Below are positions 10,051-18,047 of a DNA stretch of 64,000 bases, piece after piece; the first letter of the stretch is position 1; each line of letters opens with the position of its first letter. The DNA is taken from positions 3,623,001-3,687,000 of the forward strand of contig NC_011666.1 in NCBI RefSeq assembly GCF_000021745.1, given 5' to 3'. Under the pieces are notes generated by a model that saw nothing but the letters and a program-made list of their open reading frames with translations, did no database searches and had not been told where the DNA came from. The translations under genes and the position numbers were made by a program. The DNA is from Methylocella silvestris BL2. GTDB taxonomy: Bacteria > Pseudomonadota > Alphaproteobacteria > Rhizobiales > Beijerinckiaceae.

Positions 10051-11125
10051 GCCTTTTTTCTCCTTTGAGGGACCCGATGGCGAGGGATTCATTTTTTGTC
10101 CGCGGGGCGGCCGGCGCCGGCTCGGGCGCCGCCGCTGACTCGTCCGCGACATTGTCCAAAAAGGTCGCGGTGGGCACGAAAAACAGATTGCCCGTGACAG
10201 GTCGGCTGACGTCGAGCAGCTTGTCGTAATTGCCGGGCGGGCGGCCGATGAACATATTTTCCAGCATCTGCTCGATGGTGCGCGGCGAGCGGCTGTAGCC
10301 GATGAAATAGGTGCCGAATTCGCCCTGCGTCGGGCTCCCGAACGGCATGTTGGCGCGCAGGATCTTGATTTCCTTGCCGCCCTCTTCGATGATCGTTAAA
10401 GCGGCGTGCGCCCAGCTTGGCTTGACGCTTTCGTCGAGTTCAACGTCGGACAATTTCTTGCGGCCGACGATGAGCTCCTGCATCTCCGTTGGGATCGCGT
10501 TCCACGCCTTCATGTCATGCAGATATTTTTGCACGATGACATAACTGCCGCCGGTGAAATCTGCGTCTTCCCCGCCGATGAGGGCGGCCTCCACGGCGGC
10601 GGCGTCGACTGGATTTTCGGTGCCGTCGACGAAGCCGAGCAGATCGCGATCGTCGAAGTAGCGAAAACCTTGCGCCTCATCGACCGGAGAAACGAATGCG
10701 CCGATGCGCTCCATGATCTGCGCGGCCAGCTCGAAACAAAGATCCATGCGGCTGGCGCGGATGTGAAACAGGATGTCGCCCGGGGTCGCTATGGCGGCGC
10801 GGCTGCCGGAGCGGATCTCGCGGAAAGGATGCAGCTCCGCGGGCCGCGGCGCGCCAAAAAGCGCGTCCCAGGCCTCGGAGCCAAATCCGATGACGCAGGA
10901 CAGGCCGCCTTCGATATCGCGAAAGCCGACCGCCCGGATGAGGCCGGAAAGATCGCCGCAAAATGACCGCAGCGCGGCCCGGCTGTCCGGACCGGGGTTG
11001 ATCGCAACCACTATGAAGATGGCGGCTCGAGTAAGCGGGGCGACGACAGGCTGCGGAATCGGGGGTGGAGCGGTCTCGCCCGACGGCGCGGCGCTCCCGC
11101 CGCCAAGCTTATATTCCTTGAACAC
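10043..11125 (-). CDS. DyP-type peroxidase, encapsulin cargo
   Basis: The protein begins its conserved part at PIPQPVVAPLTRAAIFIVV. It has the family GxxDG motif (GFVDGTENP), a KPSWAHAAL segment carrying the proximal heme histidine, and ILRANMPFG with the distal arginine. It ends in SLAIGSLKGEKRHE after an Ala/Pro-rich linker; LAIGSLKG is the classical encapsulin targeting peptide. It would oxidise substrates with peroxide inside the shell. The start is uncertain: the GTG at 11125 has GGAG about 10 bases upstream and gives 360 residues, but the frame is open to 11278. The 380 bases upstream to the kinase gene contain only the palindrome listed next. Confidence 0.93.
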   Translation of the reverse strand: MFKEYKLGGGSAAPSGETAPPPIPQPVVAPLTRAAIFIVVAINPGPDSRAALRSFCGDLSGLIRAVGFRDIEGGLSCVIGFGSEAWDALFGAPRPAELHPFREIRSGSRAAIATPGDILFHIRASRMDLCFELAAQIMERIGAFVSPVDEAQGFRYFDDRDLLGFVDGTENPVDAAAVEAALIGGEDADFTGGSYVIVQKYLHDMKAWNAIPTEMQELIVGRKKLSDVELDESVKPSWAHAALTIIEEGGKEIKILRANMPFGSPTQGEFGTYFIGYSRSPRTIEQMLENMFIGRPPGNYDKLLDVSRPVTGNLFFVPTATFLDNVADESAAAPEPAPAAPRTKNESLAIGSLKGEKRHE

Positions 11126-11283
11126 GAATCGCCATCTCCACGCCAGAGTTGAACCGCGCCGGATCGGCAGATTTGCGCGCCGACGCCGCATAGCCGGAAA
11201 ACCCCGGCGCCGCCCGCAAGGAGGAAAAGACCGCGGGCAATTTGTTGGATCAAGGCTCATCGCCTCGATCACGGGCAAATCGC

Positions 11284-11298
11284 ATAATCATCGATTAT
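11284..11298. promoter_or_regulatory. Perfect palindrome upstream of the DyP-encapsulin operon
   Basis: ATAATC-ATC-GATTAT is an exact 6+3+6 inverted repeat in an otherwise G+C-rich region, about 160 bases before the proposed DyP start. It could bind a regulator. I cannot match it to a specific factor. Confidence 0.35.
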
Positions 11299-11507
11299 AA
11301 AGCAAGGGTAAAGCTCTCGCCGGCCTCCGCTGCGGGAGGGAAGGGGCGTTTTGCCGCCCCTCCTTGCTGCGTCGGCCGTCGCGGCGCGCTACGCGCATGC
11401 GCCCGCAGCGCTATTGACGCGCGGCGCCGTGCTCCGGATTTTTGCAGTTTGAGCGGGAGTTTTCCCGCGTCGGACGAGCTACTCGCGCGTCGGGATCGAC
11501 TGGCCGG

Positions 11508-14294
11508 TCAGATGGCCTCGACGCGATCCAGATAGGTGGACAATTCCGTCACCCATTTTCGCGACGCGTCGACGTCGGCGCGCTCGGCCGCCTGTTGAAG
11601 GCCGGCGCCGATGTCCGTAATGGCCTGGAATCCGAACGCGCCGCCAGAACCCCTCATATTGTGCCCAAGGATCGTAACGGCCTCGAAGTCAGCGCGATCA
11701 AGGGCCTCATCCATCGCAACGACATTCTGCCGACAATTTTTCAGATAGGCGGGGGTGCGTTCCGCTAATTTCCGGTTGGCCCGGAAGCTCTTATCCGGCG
11801 GCTCGCGATCCTGTTGGGACGGCGGCGGCGCAATCACGGAATAGTCCTTTATCGCTTGCAGAAGCACGTTCTGTTTGATCGGTTTGGTCAAATAGGCCGT
11901 GCATCCCGACGCGAGACAAACTTCGCGATCGCCCTTCAGGGCAGAGGCGGTTACGGCGATGATCGGCGTCGGCGGCCGATTATTCGCCTTCTCCCACGCG
12001 CGGATGGTCCGCGTCGCGGTCAAGCCGTCCATGACCGGCATTTGCCGGTCCATCAGGACAAGGTCGTATTGGCCCGCCGTAAACATTTGGCAGGCGACCG
12101 CTCCAGTCTCGGCGACGTCGATCAGGTAGGGCGTATCCTACAGGTAGGCGAGCGCGATCGTGCAATTGTCGGGCGAGTCCTCGGCGAGAAGAATTCGCAG
12201 CGGGCGCAACGGCGCCTCTGCTCCCGCGCCCACGGGCGCGGCCGCCGGCCGGTTCGCGTCGCGCCAGACCTCGAAGGGTACGGCGAAGCCGAATACGCTC
12301 CCCTTCCCGACTTCGCTTTCAACCCAGATGCGCCCGCCCATCAACTCCACCAGGCGCTTCGAAATCGTGAGACCCAGCCCCGATCCTCCAAACCTGCGGG
12401 TGGTGGATGAATCGGCTTGAGTGAAGCGTTCAAACACACGGCCCAATTTCGCGCGCGGAATGCCAATCCCGGTGTCCGAGACGGTGAACCGCAAGGCGGT
12501 TGGAACTGAGCAGTCCCCATCCAGCTCGACCTTCAGGGATATCTCGCCTGACGGCGTGAATTTGATTGCATTGCCAAGCAGGTTGAGGAGCACTTGCCGC
12601 AGCCGGGTCGGATCGCCGACGAGGCTATTGCCGACGCCGGGCGCAATCTCGCACAGCAGAGTGAGCGCTTTTTCGTGGGCCCGAGGCGCCACCATCTCGA
12701 TCATCTTCTCGAGGTGGTCGCTCAACGAAAAGCCGGTTCGTTCGAGGTCGAGCTGAGAGGCCTCAACCTTGGAGAGGTCGAGGATGTCATTGATGAGATT
12801 CAGCAGATTGTCGCCGGAACGGCGGAAGATCTGCACGTATTTGTCTTGCTCTGGAGACAGCGGGGTCTTTGCGAGCAGGTCCGCGATGCCCATGATCGCA
12901 TTCATGGGCGTGCGGATCTCATGGCTCATGCTGGCGAGAAACTCCGATTTGGTTCGGCTCGCGCTTTCTGCATCGGCCTTGGCCCGTTGCAGCTCCACTT
13001 CCACCCGTTTGCGTTCCGTGACGTCGCGCGCCGCGGCGAAGACCCCCTGCAGCGTGCGGCTCCGGTCGTAAAAGGTGGTGGCGTTATAGGACACCACTGT
13101 CTGCTTGCCATCGCGGGCGCGCGCCGTGAGCTCATAGTCGGTCACCGACTTTTCACTCAGCACACGTTTGATTCCCGCTTCCGCCCGCTCCGGGTCGGTG
13201 AAGCAGTCTTTGAACGGCGCCCCGATCAACTCGTCCCGGGTGCAGCCGGTGAGGGCCTCCGTCTGCTTGTTGACGTCGGTGATGATGCCGGCCGGGTCGA
13301 CGGTCATCAGGGCGTCGATGTTCGATTCGATCAAGGAGCGTGTATAGAATTGCTGATCGCGCAGGCGCTGATCGGACTTCTTTTGCTCTTCTTCGACCAA
13401 TTTGCGCGCGGTGTTGTCCGTGCCGATCAACAGATATCCGATGATGGCGCCCTGCGCGTCTCGCAGCGCCGTGACCGATACAACCGCAGGGAAGCGCGTG
13501 CCATCCTTGCGGATGTAGGTCAGCTCGTAAATGTCTTCGATTCCGCGCGAGGCCTTGAACACCAGGGCCTCAAACCCTGGTTCGATCGCGGTCGCGAGCT
13601 CGACGCTCAACGCCAGAGCGCGCGAGATGAGCTCCTGCGGATCAGAGATGTCGGCTGGGGTAATTCTGTTCATCACTTCGGACGCCGTGTAGCCGAGCAT
13701 GCGTTCGGCGCCGACATTGAAGATCTGGATCACGCCGCTGGCGTCGGTGGCGATGCTGGAAAAGTTGGCGCTGTTGAAGATCGCGCTCTGCAACGCGCCT
13801 GCCTTGAGCAGCGCCTCCTCGGCTTCCTTCCGCGCGGTATTGTCGGTGCCGATCAGGAGGTATCCGATGACGGCGCCCAGCGCGTCGCGCAGCGCCGTGA
13901 CGGAGACGACCGCAGGAAAGCGGCTCCCATCCTTGCGGATATAAGTCAGCTCATAAATGTCCTCGATCCCGCGCGAGGCCTTGAACACCAAGGCTTCGAA
14001 GCCCGGCGTGATGGGGGTCGCAAGCTCCGCGCTCAAGGCTTGAGCGCGCGCGATCAACTCCTGCGGATCGGAGATGTCGGCCGGGGTGATCGTGTTCATC
14101 ACTTCGGCCGCCGTGTAGCCGAGCATCCGCTCGGCGCCGACGTTAAAGATCTGGATCACGCCGTTGGCGTCCGTGGCTATGCTGGAAAAATTCGCGCTGT
14201 TGAAGATCGCGCTCTGCAGGGCGCCCGTCTTAACGATCGACTCCTCCGTCTGGCGATGCGCCGCCTTATCGTGGGAGGGCAGTTTCTTCGTGAC
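11508..14294 (-). pseudogene. Hybrid sensor histidine kinase (PAS-PAS-PAS-HisKA-HATPase-REC-Hpt), interrupted
   Basis: Reading from 14294 down, one frame encodes two near-identical PAS units, a third PAS, HisKA (SMSHEIRTPMNAIMG), HATPase (GNAIKFTPSGE, SDTGIGIP, GSGLGLTISKRLVELMGG), then a receiver. An in-frame TAG at 12138-12140 falls just after the receiver's acidic pair (ILLAEDSPDNCTIALAYL) and the same frame continues with DTPYLID...LVLMDRQMPVMDG, the phospho-acceptor Asp, TKPIKQ lysine and an Hpt domain (ILGHNMRGSGGAFGF). At the 5' end an in-frame TAA (14295-14297) is followed by PAS sequence with no ATG/GTG/TTG until a GTG at 14159, inside the first PAS. Either the gene is decaying, or it makes a split protein: a kinase half (14159-12138) and a receiver-Hpt half (from the ATG at 12086). 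Confidence 0.8.
13401..14225 (-). repeat. Tandem duplication of a 426-bp PAS-coding unit
   Basis: The unit starting GALQSAIFNSANFSSIATDA recurs exactly 142 codons later, with only scattered differences across the whole PAS/PAC domain. DNA is also closely similar (for example the stretches around 13690-13790 and 14116-14216). This indicates a fairly recent in-frame duplication. Confidence 0.85.
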
Positions 14295-14382
14295 TTATCC
14301 GCCGGTAAGGGTGCGATCCAGGCTTTTAATATTTGAAATCCGCGCGACCTTACACTTTTTATTCGGAAACAACGAGGCGATA

Positions 14383-14745
14383 TCAGTGCAAAAGCTCGCC
14401 GATCGAATGTTCAAGCTGAGCGGGAGAATAGGGTTTCTGAAGGAATTGGCCGCCGCCAACGAATAATTCTGTCATATCGGCCGACAGACAACTGCCAGAC
14501 GTGTAGAGCACGCGCAATGCAGGATGAAGCTTGATGGCCTGGTTGGCGACGTCGTATCCGCCGAAAATCGATGCAGCGAGCCGAATATCGACAAAGAGGG
14601 CGTCGATTTGCCGAGAGCCGGAAAGGTGCAGAAGCGCGCTGTCGAGGTCCATCGCTAACAGGATCGTGTGGCCCATATCCTCGATCGTCCACTCCGCGCT
14701 CTGGCGAATAAACATCTCATCCTCGACGATGAGAATAATTGCCAT
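14383..14745 (-). CDS. Single-domain response regulator
   Basis: This 120-residue protein is a stand-alone receiver domain. It has the acidic pair in VEDEMF, the phospho-acceptor Asp in LFVDIRL, the Thr/Ser switch in VLYTSG and the conserved Lys in FLQKPY. No output domain follows, so it would act by protein-protein contact or as a phosphate relay. It lies just upstream of the broken hybrid kinase on the same strand, and the two probably belong together. Only 88 bases separate it from the first readable codon of the kinase frame. Confidence 0.85.
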   Translation of the reverse strand: MAIILIVEDEMFIRQSAEWTIEDMGHTILLAMDLDSALLHLSGSRQIDALFVDIRLAASIFGGYDVANQAIKLHPALRVLYTSGSCLSADMTELFVGGGQFLQKPYSPAQLEHSIGELLH

Positions 14746-14955
14746 CAGAGATTCAGCGGCTGAGAATTCGGCACTTCAAACAACCTTTGCGCCGTTTTTC
14801 GGATTCCCGACGCTTAACTCAATCCCCATAAGGGGGGAAGGTTCCCCCTGGAAGTGAGATCTTTTCGCAAACGCGCCGATGGCGAGTGCGTCACTCTGCA
14901 CGCCAAAGTAGAACGTCCCGGCTCCGGCAACGAGATGGTCGGTTTGCCTTTTATC

Positions 14956-15585
14956 CTAGGTGCGAGGCGGCCGCAGCCCATCCATCAGAATGTCGATCAG
15001 ACGCCTTGCGCTGGCCTCCCAGCCCGGAGCGGCATTGCCATAGGTAAAGCCCACGAGCGCGCGCAGAAGGTCGTTCGGATCGACGTCAGCGCGTATGTCG
15101 CCGCTCGCGCCCGCCCGCTCCACCAGCAATGACATCGCCGCTGTGATCCGCGCGCCCGAGGACGCGTAAAGCTCCGATGCCCCGCCGACAATCGACCCCA
15201 GCGCCGGCGCGATCACCTTTTTGGTGGCGATATAGTCGACGAACAGCCGCATCCATTCGCGGAGCGCCTCGCCAGGAGACAGCGACTGAAGGAGGCTCGC
15301 CGCCGAGTCGGCCAATTGCTGCACTTCGCGGCGGTAGACCGCCTCAACAATCGCGTCGCGGTTTGGAAAGTGCCGGTACAGCGTGCCGATCCCGACGCCG
15401 GCGCGGCGCGCAATCTCGTCGAGGCCGACGTCCACGCCCACATCGGCAAAGGCGGCCTTCGCCATTTCGACCAGCCGCTCGTGGTTCCGCTTTGCGTCCG
15501 CGCGCGGTTTCCGCGGGGACCCCGCGGCTGGCGCCCGCTTCTCTTTGGATATCCGAGGGCCCGGCCCCTTGGGGTCGACGCTCAC
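14956..15585 (-). CDS. TetR-family repressor
   Basis: The N-terminal 30 residues are basic and disordered-looking. They are followed by a typical TetR HTH: HERLVEMAKAAFADVGVDVGLDEIARRAGVGIGTLYRHFPNRDAIVEAV. The rest is a helical ligand-binding domain of the usual size (209 residues in total). It is divergent from the SDR gene and sits beside a strong double inverted repeat, so it most likely represses both genes until a ligand binds. Confidence 0.9.
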   Translation of the reverse strand: MSVDPKGPGPRISKEKRAPAAGSPRKPRADAKRNHERLVEMAKAAFADVGVDVGLDEIARRAGVGIGTLYRHFPNRDAIVEAVYRREVQQLADSAASLLQSLSPGEALREWMRLFVDYIATKKVIAPALGSIVGGASELYASSGARITAAMSLLVERAGASGDIRADVDPNDLLRALVGFTYGNAAPGWEASARRLIDILMDGLRPPRT

Positions 15586-15597
15586 AATGTCGCGCTC

Positions 15598-15650
15598 TTG
15601 ATAAACGGAGGAACCCTCCGCATATAAGCCGGAGGCGCCCTCCGTTTACA
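15598..15650. promoter_or_regulatory. Overlapping divergent promoters with a double TetR operator
   Basis: CGGAGG-N3-CCTCCG occurs twice, at 15606-15620 and 15630-15644, with centres 24 bp apart; the whole block is symmetric, bounded by TAAA and TTTA. Towards the SDR gene, TTGATA (15598-15603), 17 bases and CATATA fit a sigma-70 promoter. Towards the regulator gene, TGTAAA (15645-15650), 17 bases and TTATAT fit another. The two -10 boxes coincide, and each operator copy fills one spacer. Confidence 0.8.
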
Positions 15651-15731
15651 GGTTCTGCGGGATTTTGGCAATGTTCAAGCCCAGCCTCGAAGCGGACGGA
15701 GCTGAATTGACCCCAAACATCGGAAAAAATC

Positions 15732-16694
15732 ATGGCCAAGATATTTGGAGCGACATCCACCACAGACGAGGTGCTTGAAGGCGTAGACCTGAGCGGCAAG
15801 CGCATTCTGGTAACGGGCGTTTCCGCCGGGCTCGGCGTCGAGACCGCCCGCACATTGGCCGCTCACGGCGCCTTGGTGGTCGGCGCCGCGCGCGACCTGA
15901 GCAAGGCCAAGGCCGCAACCGAGCAGGTTCGCGCAGGGGCGGCCAAAGGCGGCGGATTGGAGCTGGTTGAGCTCGATCTGGCGTCCCTCGCCAGCGTGCG
16001 CGCCTGCGGCGACGCCCTGGTGTCGAGCGGGAAGCCGTTTGACCTCGTCATCGCCAATGCGGGCGTCATGGCCTGCCCGAAGAGCCAGACGGCAGACGGC
16101 TTCGAGACCCAGTTCGGCACCAACCACCTCGGCCACTTCGTGTTGGTGAACCGGATCGCCTCGCTGCTGAAACCCGGCTCGCGGGTGGTCAATCTGTCTT
16201 CGGCGGGCCACCGGTTTTCCGATGTCGACCTCGAGGATCCGAACTTCGAACATACGCCCTATACGGAGTTCGGCGCTTATGGCCGCTCCAAAACGGCCAA
16301 TATCCTGTTCGCCGTCGAATTCGATCGGCGGCACAAGGCGAATGGCGTGCGAGCCACAGCCGTGCATCCCGGCGGCATCCAGACCGAACTCGGTCGCCAC
16401 ATGACTCCTGAGGCCATGCAGAACCTTGTCGATCAGATCACTGCGGCGGCCGCGGCTTCCGGTCAGCCGGCCTTCGCCTGGAAGACGATCCCGCAGGGAG
16501 CGGCGACGACGGTCTGGAGCGGCGTGGTTGCGTCCGCCGACGAGGTCGGCGGCCTCTATTGCGAAGACTGCCACGTGGCCGAGCTCGCGGAAGGCGAGGG
16601 CATCCGCGGCGGCGTGCGCGCCTACGCGCTCGACCCGGATCACGCCAAGGCGCTCTGGGCCAAGAGCGAGCAGATGGTCGGCGAGCAGTTCTGA
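15732..16694 (+). CDS. Short-chain dehydrogenase/reductase
   Basis: This 320-residue SDR has the cofactor motif TGVSAGLGVETARTLA, the structural ANAGVMACP motif, the catalytic Ser in VNLSSAGHRFSDVD and the YGRSK catalytic Tyr/Lys. The arrangement and length resemble the retinol dehydrogenase/WWOX-like subgroup of NAD(P)-dependent oxidoreductases. The substrate is unknown. It is probably controlled by the divergent TetR protein and may process that regulator's ligand or a related toxic carbonyl compound. Confidence 0.88.
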   Translation: MAKIFGATSTTDEVLEGVDLSGKRILVTGVSAGLGVETARTLAAHGALVVGAARDLSKAKAATEQVRAGAAKGGGLELVELDLASLASVRACGDALVSSGKPFDLVIANAGVMACPKSQTADGFETQFGTNHLGHFVLVNRIASLLKPGSRVVNLSSAGHRFSDVDLEDPNFEHTPYTEFGAYGRSKTANILFAVEFDRRHKANGVRATAVHPGGIQTELGRHMTPEAMQNLVDQITAAAAASGQPAFAWKTIPQGAATTVWSGVVASADEVGGLYCEDCHVAELAEGEGIRGGVRAYALDPDHAKALWAKSEQMVGEQF

Positions 16695-16872
16695 CAGCCG
16701 GGATCGCGTCGGGCGGGATCTCGCGGCGATCCGCCGCGGGAGCCTTGCCTGGGGAGCCTGTTGGAGATTTATCGCGGCGTTCGATGACGCCGGATGGATG
16801 GGGCCGGGAAGTCGGGATCAAACAGCTCTAACGCCGATCTCTCCGCGCCCGGCCCGGTCTTATGCCCTGAAG

Positions 16873-17262
16873 TCAGTGATCGCGCATCCAGCCTGTCATG
16901 CTGAAGCTCTTCCCCTCTCGCGCGGCGTCCGGCTGGACCGGAGCGCCTCCAACTTTCAGCCACAGCGCGAAAATGGCTGCAAATCCTGCGGCGGCGGCGC
17001 CAAATCCAAGCCAAACTTCCCGACGCAAACCGAGCGGCGGCCGCTTCGCGCGAGCAGCCAGCGTCAGCGCCGGCCGCTCCAAATCATTCCAAAGGTGAAC
17101 CGCGTCCCGGAAGGCCGTCTGATGGCGAGGATCCGTTTGCAGCCAACGCGCCAGTTTCGCCTTTTGCGCCTCGCCAAGCGAACCGCCGGCGCAGCGTGCG
17201 AGCCAAAGCGCCGCCATGTTTCGCTGTCTGTCGTCCGGCGCCCTTTCGTCTTGCGATGGCAC
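16873..17262 (-). CDS. FecR-like anti-sigma factor, truncated
   Basis: The 129 residues show the FecR N-terminal cytoplasmic region (AALWLARCAGGSLGEAQKAKLARWLQTDPRHQTAFRDAV, with the typical WL...W pattern) and one membrane helix (WLGFGAAAAGFAAIFALWLKV). The frame then stops about 25 residues later, so the whole periplasmic FecR domain (normally about 200 more residues) is missing. No remainder is visible in other frames before the SDR gene. In FecR the cytoplasmic segment binds and can activate FecI, so this form might be signal-independent. It follows the sigma gene, as fecR follows fecI. Confidence 0.75.
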   Translation of the reverse strand: MPSQDERAPDDRQRNMAALWLARCAGGSLGEAQKAKLARWLQTDPRHQTAFRDAVHLWNDLERPALTLAARAKRPPLGLRREVWLGFGAAAAGFAAIFALWLKVGGAPVQPDAAREGKSFSMTGWMRDH

Positions 17263-17384
17263 TTCGTCACCTTAGCCGTCGTGGGGCGCCGAGCCGCGCC
17301 AGGGAAATAACTTATATCCATTCTAATAAACGAATCGGCGGCAAAAAACCGCACATCGCCCGACGAATTCGACAGCCGGGCAAT

Positions 17385-17900
17385 TCAAGGGGGGCCGAGA
17401 TAATCCTGGAGGCGATTCTGGCAATGGCGCAGGGCCCGAGCCAGCTGCTTCTCCACCGCGCTGACGCTGATCCCGAGCCGGCGCGCGATTTCCATGTTCG
17501 ATGCGCCGTAAACCCGGTGCATCAAGAAAATCTGCCGGGCGCGCGGCGTCAGCTCTTCGAGCGCGCGATCAAGCGCTGCGATCGCTTGCCGGGATTCAAG
17601 CTCCGCGTCCGCCGACGGGGGCGCCGGCATGATCTGTTCCGGCAACACGCTTGAAAGCAAACGCGTTCGACGCGCTGTCATAAGGCCGCGATCGATCGCG
17701 GCGTTGCGGGCGGCCGCAAAGAGCACCCGCGTGTCAGCGTCCTGCGAACCCTTGGTGCCGGAGGCAAGGACGTTGGCGAAGACGTCCTGCACGATATCGG
17801 CGGCCGCGTCGCGATCGCGAATGCGCCGGACGACGATCGCCTCCAGCTTCGCCCTGTGCCGGGCAAAGAGCCTGCCGATTGCATCGGGCCACGTGCTCAT
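17385..17900 (-). CDS. FecI-like ECF RNA polymerase sigma factor
   Basis: This small sigma factor (171 residues) has region 2 (ARHRAKLEAIVVRRIRDRDAAADIVQDVF) and region 4 (LEELTPRARQIFLMHRVYGASNMEIARRLGISVSAVEKQLARALRHC), which are typical of the iron-starvation FecI group. The ATG at 17900 was chosen because upstream codons add a non-conserved tail. It is followed by the truncated FecR gene and preceded by the PepSY gene of the siderophore locus, so it probably directs transcription of iron-uptake genes. Confidence 0.88.
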   Translation of the reverse strand: MSTWPDAIGRLFARHRAKLEAIVVRRIRDRDAAADIVQDVFANVLASGTKGSQDADTRVLFAAARNAAIDRGLMTARRTRLLSSVLPEQIMPAPPSADAELESRQAIAALDRALEELTPRARQIFLMHRVYGASNMEIARRLGISVSAVEKQLARALRHCQNRLQDYLGPP

Positions 17901-18018
17901 CGGGACGCGATGTCGAGCACCCGCGCAAAGCGTTCTGTAGAGTAGTCGCTGGATCGCGGCATTGAGCCAAGTCAAGGTGAAGATCGGTCGTCAAGTTACT
18001 TTTCCCTGCGCAGAGAGC

Positions 18019-18047
18019 AATCAAAATGATTTATACTTAGACTAAGT
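18019..18047. promoter_or_regulatory. Two adjacent palindromes upstream of the FecI-like gene
   Basis: AATCA-AAA-TGATT (18019-18031) and ACTTAGACTAAGT (18035-18047) are exact inverted repeats in an A+T-rich patch between the PepSY stop codon and the sigma gene. An iron-responsive repressor (Fur, RirA or Irr type) would be expected to act here, but neither repeat is a clean match to a consensus I can name. Confidence 0.4.

Noticed and set aside
12594-14336. A 580-codon plus-strand frame opposite the hybrid kinase
   Set aside because: It mirrors the duplicated PAS and kinase domains on the minus strand and shows no domain of its own.
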